Positions 54,828 through 64,000 of a DNA stretch of 64,000 nt are shown in pieces. The position numbers and the translations under genes were made by a program. The stretch covers positions 743,257,146 to 743,321,145 of the forward strand of contig NC_053389.1 in the NCBI RefSeq assembly GCF_905171765.1. Reading direction: 5' to 3'. Position 1 is the stretch's first letter. Each line of letters begins with the position of its first letter. Origin of the DNA: Bufo bufo (lineage: Eukaryota > Chordata > Amphibia > Anura > Bufonidae). The notes below the pieces were generated by a model. That model was not told the DNA's origin. It saw only the letters and a list, made by a program, of their open reading frames with translations, and ran no database searches.

Positions 54828-57690
54828 GTAAGGGCCATTTGACGTTTGGCATAGGGATAAGTTGTATGATCATGGTCTGAGTTGCCACTTTTGATTAAAT
54901 TAGGACTTTATGCGCATTTACAAGCCCAGATGAGCAGCAGACTGTCGGGGAGGAAGCCTTTGTTCCCAACAGTTGGCTCAGTGGAGGTGAAGCGCTACAT
55001 TTACAGAGGTTGCCATCCCTCGTCCTCCTACAGCTGCACTGTTTCTGGGTAGCAGATCGCTGCTTGGACAGCACTACCCGGAAACCATAATTTAGGTGCC
55101 TGCACGAACTACAGTTTCACCCAATAAACGAACGTTTAACTCCTTCATTGGGTGATCTGCTGCACCTTTATGCGGGCAGATTGTCTGGAGCGAGCGTTCA
55201 CAGGAACGTTTGTTGCTGATAATCTGCCGATTTTATCTACATATGTAAAGCCACCTTTAGGCTGTTCGGTAGATATATCTGCATCATGTGGCTCCCCAGC
55301 TGTTGTAACTCTAACTCATATCATGTCATGACAGCCACATGATGGAATTGGAATTGTCATTCTATAGGAAATCAGTCGACAGTAATTTTGCACGTAACCA
55401 TTTTACGACAAGAATGTTTCAACCTTTTTTTATTTGCTTGAGCAGCATCTAGTTAGCAATTTCTAACTTGTAATGTTACTAGCAACTCTTATAAAGGAGT
55501 AGTGTTAGCTCTTAATTCAAAATGCAATCCAAAGTATTCACTGAGCTCATCCGTGCCGGAAGTTTACAGGTGGGGAGTGGTACACAGGAATGCTGCAGTG
55601 GTCTGAAGATGCTGGAACCAGGCAGCAGGTAAGTATGCTTCCCCCCACAGGGCTAGCAGGGTAGGCGGTGGGGTTAACATAAAAGTGCTAGACATCCCAT
55701 CAAAACTTTGCCAAGTTGTTGTGACCTGTCGGACGTTTTTCGTTTTCAGTGTAAACAGCCCCCACGGATTCAGCTAAGTCACGGGAGCAGGACCATGCAT
55801 CAATGACTGTGGCTGATTCTTTCTGGACTGCTCTCCTCTAAAAGTCGAGCCTGTGATGTATGAACCCTTTATGAGACCTATAATTTTGGGAAGAGCTTCT
55901 CAAAATTGTTGAGGCGGAGCACTCAATTGACTAAATTCGATTTAGCGGTCATAGAGGTCTCAGCACCTGCACCGTCATAGATAAAAAGATGGCATGGTAT
56001 TGAAGACTTCACTTGGCCATATGTTGATCCCCATTGAACTGATCCATAATATGGCACCCATAGCCTGCCAGAGACTCGCTGAGTTTTTTTTTTTTTTCCA
56101 ACTTCACATGAATCCATGAGGATTACAGTTTTGGCATGAAGCATTGCATGGTGTATTAAGACTGCTCATGTTGCGACTGAAGTTGCCCAATACAAGGTTT
56201 TCCTGAGTTCTCCTATAAGCTGTAGAAGGCATACGAGGATCATCATGACAGCTGCTGCATTGAATTGAGCTGTCTTTAGTAGGCTGCAATCACACATGCA
56301 GGTTTTTTATTTTTTATTTATTTCAAAGAGCTTTATTAAATGTAAAGATGCATACATTCAACGGAAAGAAGAATCCTATCGATTCAACAAGTAGAACTTG
56401 TACAGATGAGGTAACTTGCAATGTAAATGCATATAAAAATACATAAGTCATAATCGGAATATGTCAGACAGTAGGACATTGTAGAATAGCTTTTGATGCC
56501 GTTTTTTAAACCAAATAAGTGGATGCAGAAAAGAAGCAAAGTATTTCCTCTTTCCTTTCCGGATTCACTCCTGCCACAAAACCTGCACGGGTGATGCCAG
56601 TCTCAATCCGCTTGGCATATTGCTAAGACACAAATCTTATTATCACAAGTGTCCATTCACAGCAGGAGGATTGCACGGGATTTAGGGCTGATAGCTCACT
56701 CTCCTTGGTCGTGTTCCAGGGGTGGCTATCTGATAACATCGGCATGTTCTAAGATATTTATGGGCACCTCATCGGAAATGGTTCCCTTTCTTGCTTCTCA
56801 GTGCTTATAAAGCTGCATTTACCTGGCGTCAGATGAAAGTTCACTTTGTGTGCATTGCAGGGGCAGTGATAACTTTTGTTCCGAGAAGTCCTGGTTTATT
56901 GTATGGTTACGTCATTGGTTTTCTTTTGATGTTCAGAATTACTTAACGTAGAGTAGCTCTTTAAATTACTCAGGAAGTGACCAATATCCATTATGAGTGA
57001 AGCACTTGCTAGAACTATGTATGAAAACTCGGAAATCCAGGACTTGCATATATACATCTTGTTCTTATAGGAAACTGCCACGTTCTCATTACTGCTCGTG
57101 TGTAAGATATAGCCAGCCATAAACTTGTGTTTCAACTAGTTCTTTCATCTACCTGAGCAAACGCCAGATGGCAATTAATTAACAGCTAAGGATACCTTTG
57201 ACATTGGAAAATGATTTCTACTTATATTAATGGTTACCTTGAGCTGCAGTAAGTTTTAATCTTCTGTCTTCCTTCCTTCATTCATTTTCAAACACCCTGA
57301 TATTCAGCTTAGAACCTGCCCCTTGTGTGATCATATCGCTTCCAGTCATACATGCTGGATGTGAGGTCTGTGTGTCCAAGATGCTGCTTCTTTCACTAGC
57401 TCTTATGCATCAGCAAAGCTTCATTTCTACACTGATTTCCCCTTTTTACAGCTCTTGAGGAATCTCTAGTTACTCTTGCTGACAGATACTGATGTTGAGG
57501 CATGTGTGAGTCTCCTCCTTCCTGAATAGTTTGCCATGGGTGCTCTGCTTTCTCTCTACACTCACAGATGTGATTTTTCCCTTTATAAAATGGTCTGTGT
57601 GTACTTTCCACCCTATCTAAAGCCTGTGTGGACTGCCCTTTGTGGATGCTTTTCCCTACTCCACTCTCTGATCTGCCGTATATAACCTCT
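54828..57690. other. Apparently unique DNA, probable intron
   Basis: No clear exon. AGCAGGTAAGTATGC at about 55627 is a donor-like word that also occurs in MITE contexts. AATAAAGCTCTTTG on the minus strand near 56320 may be an old LINE tail. Frames of 60-79 codons are unsupported. Confidence 0.4.
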
Positions 57691-57709
57691 CCCCCCCCCC
57701 CCCCCCCCC
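57691..57709. repeat. Poly-C run of 19 bases
   Basis: Homopolymer directly upstream of CTGCCTTTTGCTGTC and the candidate acceptor at 57732. It extends the pyrimidine tract and is prone to sequencing length error. Confidence 0.9.
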
Positions 57710-57732
57710 TGCCTTTTGCTGTCTATTGAAAG

Positions 57733-57848
57733 ATGGACATGTTGAGAGCAGAATGCTGTCAGAAATAAACAGTTCATCTGGTGAATTTATGTCAGATTCA
57801 TACGCATCAGCAGCTAGGCGAAGGACTTACACACTGCAGAAGCAAATG
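57733..57848 (+). CDS. Candidate exon of an unidentified host gene
   Basis: A strong pyrimidine tract leads to an acceptor at GAAAG (57732). The 116-bp stretch reads (x)GHVESRMLSEINSSSGEF, then MSDSYASAARRRTYTLQKQM, and ends before a GTAGGC donor. The basic, serine-rich reading looks like a disordered segment. It needs one base from the previous exon, whereas the 54827 exon ends in phase 0, so an unseen exon or an alternative acceptor at 57746 (which would restore phase 0) is required. Family not recognised. Confidence 0.45.
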
Positions 57849-58055
57849 GTAGGCATTTTTAATGAAAACTATTTAGAAAATTGCTTAATTTAGCAAATTA
57901 TCTATAAAAAAAAAAAATTGTGCAAAGGTGTCCATAGCCTTTAAGCTGCATATAAGGGTTTTGACTTGTTACAACCGCAGTATAAACAATTGATACTTTA
58001 AGCTTTGAGTTGGAAATTAATATTTGTAGTCAAAAAAGGGTTGTCCAAGATTTAA

Positions 58056-58287
58056 AGGGGTTATCCAACCCCCTATAATTACCCCCAGAATGCCCGGGCA
58101 CCTCATACTGATTATACTTACCCAGCTCCCTGGCACCCGCGTCGCTTCTGATGCCCACACGACCATGGCTGCATCTCACGGGGAGTTGAGCCAATAGCAG
58201 GCCGTGACGTTAGGGGGACACGTCCCTGTCGCGGACTGCTATTGGCCAGAGGATGGATCATCAGTATTTAAGTCTCGGAAAACCCCT
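58056..58287. mobile_element. TTAA element with AGGGGTTATCC ends, 232 bp
   Basis: AGGGGTTATCC at the left and GGAAAACCCCT at the right, flanked by TTAA (58052-58055, 58288-58291). Inside, TTATACTTACCCAGCTCCCT resembles 47480-47510. Related to 47428 and 62355. Confidence 0.8.
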
Positions 58288-58291
58288 TTAA

Positions 58292-59172
58292 AGGATAGCT
58301 CCTGTTATCAGATAGAGTTCAGCTGATACATCCTGCCCTCCATGGTTTTAGAGCACAATTGATGATCGGACTATAGAATCGTAGACTATTAATGTATACC
58401 TACAGTAGATGATGTATTTCCCGCGCTATTTTCTTTTCTGGCAGTTTAGGTAAAGACAGTCCACATAAATTGGTGGAGTTTGACACATTTTCTGGCATGT
58501 AAAATATATCATGGAGAGAACAGCCAATGGCTGCTACAATATAGACACCGTACTATAACACCCAAAACAGGGAACATAGTGTTTTTGGTCTACTGGGGCC
58601 ATATAGACAAGGTTTCATATATAGGGAAAATAAAAAGCTGAGTTGCAGATACCATGATTTCATTTTGATGACTTTTCTCCCCTTTCTGGCTGTGGAGCCC
58701 AGTTCTTGTGGGTAGCGCTCCCCCGAGTACAAGCTCCCAGTATATGAACGCAATGGCTTTTTCATTAATTTGTTGTGTCGGATGGTGCTGATAGAAGGTT
58801 ATCTGAGTCTGCACACAACATGCAGCGGTGATATTTGAAGTCTTTTTATTTCCTCGTTTTTTATAATAGAACTCTTAATTATCCGCTGCCTGCTCTAGAT
58901 CGCCTGCTTTTATGGAACTGTCTGGTTGCCATAGAAACCTCATCCTTGCCGCTCATTAAAATAGCATTCTTTATGGTTTGGAGAGAATCTTGCGCACTCC
59001 TCTGCCTGTCTCTCATCCCGTATCCCAAAATGTGATATTATACAGAGGTGCTGTGTGAGGGAGTCATTATCGGGCAGGGACTGTGGTTTATTATGCGGTT
59101 CTGTATTACAGCGTGGTCCTTCTGGACTCGATACAGTATATTTGCGTTGAATCATTGCATCCTTTCAATTAG
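58292..59172. other. No gene seen; probable intron
   Basis: Apparently unique DNA with short frames only. Confidence 0.35.
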
Positions 59173-59189
59173 ATATATATATATATAAA

Positions 59190-59246
<57 letters not shown>

Positions 59247-59269
59247 ATGTGTGTGTGTGTGTGTGTATA

Positions 59270-59304
<35 letters not shown>

Positions 59305-59306
59305 TA
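59173..59306. repeat. Compound (TA)n/(GT)n microsatellite
   Basis: Alternating TA and GTGTGT blocks up to the TA used as target by the adjacent Tc1 element. Confidence 0.95.
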
Positions 59307-59569
59307 TACAGTCCTGATCAAAAGTTTAAGACCACTTGAAAAATGGCAAAAAATCATGTTTAGCATGGCTGGATCTTAACAAGGTTCCAAGTAGAGCTTC
59401 AACATGCAACAAGAAGAAATGGGAGTGAGACAAAACATTTTTTGAGCATTCAATTTAATGAAAAGTTTAGGACCACACCTCCAAAAAAAAACTAAACCCC
59501 CCCAAAACAGAAATCCAACTTCCAAACATGAACTCAGTAATGAGTAGCTCTGCCGTTATTGTTTATCAC

Positions 59570-60250
59570 TTAAAAAATTTGTTTCGGCATGCTTGATGCC
59601 GCACGAAGGCCATCTACTGTCTGGAACTGTTGTCCATTTTTGTAGACTTCCCTTGCCATCCATCCCCAAAGGTTCTCAATTGGAGGGGAACACGCAGGAT
59701 GGGCCAAAAGAGTGCTGCTATTTTCCTGGAAGAAGTCCCTTGTCCTGCGGGCATTGTGTACTGTAGCGTTGTCCTGTTGAAAAACCCAGTCGTTACCACA
59801 CAGACGAGGGCCCTCAGTCATGAGGAATGCTCTCTGCAACATCTGGACATAGCCAGCGGCCGTTTGACGCCCCTGCACTTCCTGAAGCTCCATTGTTCCA
59901 CTGAAGGAAAAAGCACCCCAGACTATTATGGCGCCCCCTCCACTGTGGAGCGTAGAAAACATCTCAGGTGGGATCTGCTTGTCATGCCAGTAACGTTGGA
60001 AACCATCATGACCATCAAGGTTAAAGTTTTTCTCATCAGAGAATAAAACTTTCTTCCACCTTTGAATGTCCCATGTTTGGTGCTCTTTTGCAAAGTCCAA
60101 ACGAGCAGTTCTGGAGTTTAACAAATTCCAAATGACTGTCTTACTGTGTCCCACCTCAGCAGCGATGGCACGCTGTGAGAGACCCTGCTTATGCAGTTCA
60201 ACAACCCGACCACGTTCAAAAAGGGACAGTTTTTTTGCCTTTGCCATCAC
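59570..60250 (-). pseudogene. Tc1-like transposase, 226-codon internally deleted frame
   Basis: The frame runs from [20 protein letters not shown] (helix-turn-helix) to SMPKQIF without a stop. After [10 protein letters not shown] it jumps to [20 protein letters not shown], so about 100 residues of the DNA-binding linker are missing (the family is usually about 340 aa). Catalytic residues are visible: Asp in VLFSDEKNF, Asp in [15 protein letters not shown], Glu in [10 protein letters not shown], but the usual [12 protein letters not shown] reads SPPIENLWG, a three-residue loss. The open frame with deletions suggests a deletion derivative, probably inactive. Confidence 0.88.
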
Positions 60251-60515
60251 AATGTGTGACTACCTAACAGAAAATGACAATGAATCCACATCTTTGCACA
60301 GATTTGGCCTTTTAAAGGCATGTGGTCCTAAACTTTTGATCAGCTGAAAAACAGCCTGTTTCAGTTTAATCGTTATTTTCAATTAATTGAATGCTCAAAA
60401 AATGTTTTGTCTCACTCTCATTTCTTCTTGTTGCATGTTGAAACTCTACTTGGAACCTTGTTAAGATCCAACAATGTAAAATATGATTTTTTTGCCATTT
60501 TTCAAGTGGTCTTAA

Positions 60516-61184
60516 AGGGTTCGTTTTGAGAAATTTAGCTGTCAGACACTAGCGATCCGCTAGTGTCTGCTCTACCAAACAATGCTATTATAATAGCTTT
60601 TGTGCAGCCGTTTCCATAAAAAACAAACTTTTATCGATATGCTAATGAGCCTCTAGGTGCTATGCGGGCGTCTTTTCAGCACCTAGAGGCTCGGTCTACC
60701 TTCACAAAATGCCGCCCAGCGCGTCCCTCCAGCCCGCCCATCTCCTCTGGAATGCGATCCTCCCTCTGAGTCAGCGGACGAATTCTCGCACATGCGCCGT
60801 GCGCGTCTGTCTTCGGCGCAGGCGCAGTTAATGTCTGACCGTGGAGATGTCTGTGCAGAAAGCAGTCAGACATTAACTGCGCCTGCGCCGAAGACAGACG
60901 CAGAATTAGTCCGCTGGCTCAGAGGGAGGATCGCATTCCAGAGGAGATGGGCGGGCTGGAGGCACGCGCTGGGTGGCATTTTGTGAAGGTAGACCGAGCC
61001 TTTAGGTGCTGAAAAGACGCCCGCATAGCACCTAGAGGCTCATTAGCATATCGATAAAAGTTCGTTTTTTATGGAAACGGCTGCACAAAAGCTATTATAA
61101 TAGCATTGTTTGGTAGAGCAGACACTAGCGGATCGCTAGTGTCTGACAGCTCAATTTCTCAAAACGAGGTGGTAGAAACCCTTT
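60516..61184. mobile_element. Palindromic TTAA element (Kolobok-like), 669 bp
   Basis: AGGGTTCGTTTTGAG...CTCAAAACGAGGTGG...AAACCCT flanked by TTAA (60512-60515 and 61185-61188). The arms mirror across almost the whole length around a centre near 60850 (CATTAACTGCGCCTGCGCC and its inverse). Close kin of 21466-22128. It splits the right end of the Tc1 element. Confidence 0.92.
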
Positions 61185-61207
61185 AAACTTTTGATCAGGA
61201 CTGTATA

Positions 61208-61957
61208 TAGGGTTCATTGACACTGGTTGTGTGCACCCCACATCGCAGTGCCGACCCATTGACTTCAATGGATCCTCGATCTGCTTATTGCAGCCAAAGG
61301 TAGGACATGTCCTATCTTTTTTGGCGTGGATGCACAGACCCAGAAGCGAGCGGAATGGCACAGTCATGTGAATGGAACCTAGCAAAGGAGAGCACTGTAA
61401 TTCCATAGGGAGGAGCGATCGTTATACCATCGCTCTTCCCTATACTGAATCATTGCCAGCAGCAGATCATGATTACTCAGCATGATCTGCCACCTGCAAG
61501 CTATTTTTTTTTAACCTGTCAAAAGATTTGGATTTCAAACGCCCTTTCATTTGGCAATCGGTGGCAGGTGTAATACTGTACACCCTTAAAGGGACACTGA
61601 CAGGCCCTATAAACATATTTAGTTATTCCTATGCAGTCATAGATCTATTAAAGTGTATTCCAATGATATAAGAGTACCCCCTGTCCGCATTGTAAACCAT
61701 GTAAAAACAACTTTAGCCCCAATACTACTGGAGCGGTTAATCCTGGGCAGCTTTTACAACTTTTTTATTCTGTATACATGGTTGGTCACAACAGGCTGTG
61801 TCGGGGGGGATGCAATTATGAAAAAGAAGAAATGTTCTTCAGTAAAAGTACATGGTGCACTGATGTGCTGCGGCTTCAGGGAATGTTCTTACGATGAATA
61901 GCCTTCACTTTGACTTTTTCTACTTTTATTTCATTGTCTGTGAAAACTTCCTTGTAG
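61208..61957. other. No firm gene; probable intron
   Basis: A decayed MITE-like stretch (GGTTCATTGACACTGG to GTGAATGGAACC, about 61210-61380) and unique DNA. ORFs are unsupported. Confidence 0.35.
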
Positions 61958-62049
61958 CTTCCTCCCCGACCTGCTCGATGGATTCACGAATGGCTTACTG
62001 TACTGGAAGCTGCTGAGTCATTCGAAGTCATCACATATTCAGAGGATCG
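61958..62049 (+). CDS. Weak candidate exon, same strand
   Basis: TTCCTTGTAG acceptor and CG|GTGAGA donor bound 92 bp that read LPPRPARWIHEWLTVLEAAE and SFEVITYSED in the phase expected from the exon ending at 57848. A second frame is also open across this short stretch, so chance is possible. Family not recognised. Confidence 0.25.
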
Positions 62050-62350
62050 GTGAGACACAGGCTGGTTACGTACATCTCATGACTGCCTTGATGAAGCAAG
62101 TGCTCGCTTATCTGTAACCTCGGGCCTTTACTTTTTTTTTGTTTGCCCAGCACAATGTAAAAATATTTATAATGAAAAGTGACGGTGTCCATTAAATCAC
62201 ATCTAACACCCACCCACTTTATTTGGTTGTCGCTGTCTTAGTGGGAGCAAAACGCTTCTGCCCTGTCTACGAACTGTGGCTAACAGCACCGGTTTTTACA
62301 GTAGTCTTTTTATCTACAGCCTGGATCGCAGGTAACTCCAATCCCAACTG
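62050..62350. other. No gene seen
   Basis: Unique DNA after the candidate donor. Confidence 0.3.
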
Positions 62351-62354
62351 TTAA

Positions 62355-62607
62355 AGGGGTTATCCAAAACCCCCTGCATATGCCGCTGGTGACTCTAGGG
62401 AGGCTTGTTCCCGTCGTGGCCAGCTATTGTCTCCCCCCCCCCCAATGCTGGATATTTTCAACCGTGCGACTGGGAGATGCGGCGGCCGTGCCGGTATGAG
62501 AAGCGATGCAGGTGCCAGAGAGCGAGGGAAGTACAACCTCTGTGAGGGGCCCGGGCATATTGGAGGGGGAGGGGGGGGGGGGGCATTATAGAACTTGGAT
62601 AACCCCT
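62355..62607. mobile_element. TTAA element X with AGGGGTTATCC ends, 253 bp
   Basis: AGGGGTTATCCAAAACCCC and TTGGATAACCCCT are inverse ends. TTAA at 62351-62354 and 62608-62611, the latter shared with the neighbouring element Y. Confidence 0.85.
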
Positions 62608-62611
62608 TTAA

Positions 62612-63093
62612 AGAGGACCTTTCACTTGTAAAAACTATGTGAACTAAGTATGCTGCCATGTAGAGCGGCGCCCGGGGATCTCACTGCACAAACTATTATC
62701 CCCGGGCGCCGCTCCGTTCTCCCGTTATAGGCTCTGGTACCTTTGCTTTTTAAGTTATAGTAGGCGGGTCTTCCCTTGTCCTGTGGGCGTCTCCTTCTCC
62801 TAGGCTGCAGCGCTGGCCAATCGCAGCGCACAGCTCACAGCCTGGGAGGTTTTTTTCTCCCAGGCTGTGAGCTGTGCGCTGCGATTGGCCAGCGCTGCAG
62901 CCTAGGAGAAGGAGACGCCCACAGGACAAGGGAAGACCCGCCTACTATAACTTACAGAGCAAAGGTACCAGAGGGCATAACGGGAGAACGGAGCGGCGCC
63001 CGGGGATAATAGTTTGTGCAGTGAGATCCCCGGGCGCCGCTCTATATGGCAGCATACTTAGTTCACATAGTTTTTACAAGTGAAAGGTCCTCT
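62612..63093. mobile_element. Palindromic TTAA element Y with AGAGGACC ends, 482 bp
   Basis: AGAGGACCTTTCACTTGTAA mirrors TTACAAGTGAAAGGTCCTCT. The arms match almost perfectly through CGGCGCCCGGGGAT and GGAGACGCCCAC around a centre near 62850. TTAA at 62608-62611 and 63094-63097. Twin 69-codon frames on opposite strands (62622-62831, 62874-63083) are the two arms, not genes. Confidence 0.93.
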
Positions 63094-63097
63094 TTAA

Positions 63098-63347
63098 TCT
63101 TCTGATTGCTGCTGTCCGTGACCGCGACATATTCAGTGGGGATTTCCCCTCTGGTTTGCTCCTAGTCATCTGGTCACAGGCTGGCCCTCTGCAGTCAGCC
63201 ATGGGGACCTAGAAAGGACCCGAGGACTATAAGTTTAGAAATCCTGCCGTTAGGGCACACTGTTCTTGCCCTAACCACAGCCTGTACTATAGAGACACAG
63301 AACATAATGTATTACATTACAGGATTCTGCTAATACATTGTAAGTAA
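63098..63347. other. No gene seen
   Basis: Unique DNA between elements. Confidence 0.35.
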
Positions 63348-63744
63348 GGCTACTTTCACACTGGCGTTCGGTGCGGATCCGTCTTGTATCTGCACAGACG
63401 GATCCGCACCGATAATGCAAACACTTGTATCCATTCAGAACGGATCCGTTTGCATTATTCATAAAAAAAAAAATGGATCCGTCTTGACTTTGTAAGTCAT
63501 TGTAAGTCAGGACGGATCCGTTTGGCTCCGCATCGTCAGGCGGACACCAAAATGCTGCAAGCAGCGTTTTGGTGTCCGCCTCAAAAGCGGAACGGAGACC
63601 AAACGGAGCCAAACTGATGCATTCTAAACGGATCCTTATCCATTCAGAATGCATTGGGGCTGAACTGATCCATCTTGGGCCGCTTGTGAGAGCCCTGAAA
63701 CAGATCTCACAAGCGGACCCAGAAACGCCAGTGTGAAAGTAACC
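63348..63744. mobile_element. MITE, GGCTACTTTCACACTGGCG family
   Basis: GGCTACTTTCACACTGGCGT mirrors AACGCCAGTGTGAAAGTAACC. GGATCCGTTTGCATTATTC, GCGTTTTGGTGTCCGCC and GAGAGCCCTGAA modules are shared with 37779-38162. The minus-strand 127-codon frame crossing it is an artefact. Confidence 0.82.
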
Positions 63745-63914
63745 TTACATAGTTTTGTAAGACAGTAATCTCTTAATGGAATAAAAAAAAAAGTAAATAA
63801 AATAAAGCTAGCAAAAAATACTGTAATAAGCGATTATTTTCCATAAAATACATTTTACTGCACATACATTCCATAAAAGCAAAAACAGAAAAGCACACTT
63901 GGGTATCCACATTA

Positions 63915-64000
63915 GGCTACTTTCACACTACCGTTCAGAGCGGGTCCGTCTGATGTCTGCTCAGACGGATCCGCTCCTATAATGCAGACGTTTGGATCCG
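63915..64000. mobile_element. Start of another MITE of the same family, cut by the window edge
   Basis: GGCTACTTTCACACTACCGT followed by CAGACGGATCCGCTCC repeats the left arm seen at 63348. The element continues past base 64000. Confidence 0.7.

Larger units (their letters stand above)
59309..61205 (-). mobile_element. Tc1-like transposon with IR/DR-type ends, carrying a TTAA palindrome
   Basis: CAGTCCTGATCAAAAGTTTA at the left mirrors ACTTTTGATCAGGACTG at the right; TA lies on both sides (59307-59308, 61206-61207). Each end has an outer and an inner repeat of the AAAGTTTAAGACCAC type (inner copies at about 59462 and 60325), the IR/DR arrangement. The right end is split by the palindromic element at 60516-61184. 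The transposase is on the minus strand. Confidence 0.93.

Noticed and set aside
62622..63083. Two almost identical 69-aa proteins on opposite strands
   Set aside because: They are the two arms of palindromic element Y.
63271..63654. 127-aa minus-strand frame
   Set aside because: It overlaps the MITE at 63348-63744; the same peptide text appears from the copy at 28942.
1..64000. tRNA, rRNA or small nuclear RNA genes
   Set aside because: No B-box-like GGTTCGANTCC, cloverleaf pairing or recognisable rRNA/snRNA segment was found by reading either strand.

Overview
This window reads as a stretch of a large, repeat-rich vertebrate nuclear genome, most likely an anuran amphibian (frog or toad). 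That is an inference from its repeat families: TTAA-flanked palindromic elements, TAA-flanked foldbacks with CpG-rich arms, hAT foldbacks built on the motif CTACAACTCCCAGCATGC, Tc1-like elements, an L1/Tx1-type LINE and a retroviral-type LTR family. There are no bacterial-style operons, tRNA or rRNA genes, or CRISPR arrays. Almost every long ORF comes from a palindrome, a minisatellite or a transposon remnant.

Layout. 0.1-2.8 kb: one TTAA-flanked non-coding element made of hairpins. 4.7-7.5 kb: two large minisatellites (26/27-bp and 32-bp units). About 10.1-10.4 kb: GC-rich, promoter-like segment. 10.7-17.8 kb: an inverted segmental duplication enclosing a decayed Tc1 transposon (12.0-14.5 kb); the second copy carries an 812-bp Tc1-type foldback and is bracketed by a 290-bp direct duplication. 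18.0-20.1 kb: a 56-bp minisatellite and a 1.05-kb element with 70-bp inverted ends. 21.3-28.9 kb: an L1 broken by at least five insertions (TTAA palindrome, hAT, solo LTR, two MITEs). 28.9-33.1 kb: MITEs and a second solo LTR that itself holds two adjacent MITEs. 33.1-53.5 kb: sparse unique DNA with many MITEs, a truncated L1, minisatellites, a hAT element carrying its own minisatellite, and a minus-strand LTR. 53.5-64 kb: less repetitive DNA with the best candidate host exons (54.7, 57.7 and possibly 62.0 kb, + strand), interrupted by a Tc1-like element (59.3-61.2 kb) and palindromic MITEs.

No host gene could be named. The three candidate exons near the right end, a possible first coding exon at 33.4 kb and the GC-rich segment at 10.2 kb are all on the + strand, so they could be parts of one long-intron gene. 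They are not proven, and the phases of the 54.7- and 57.7-kb exons do not join directly at their best splice sites. The strongest results are structural: exact target-site duplications, and empty sites found inside the window itself, which give the order of several insertions.
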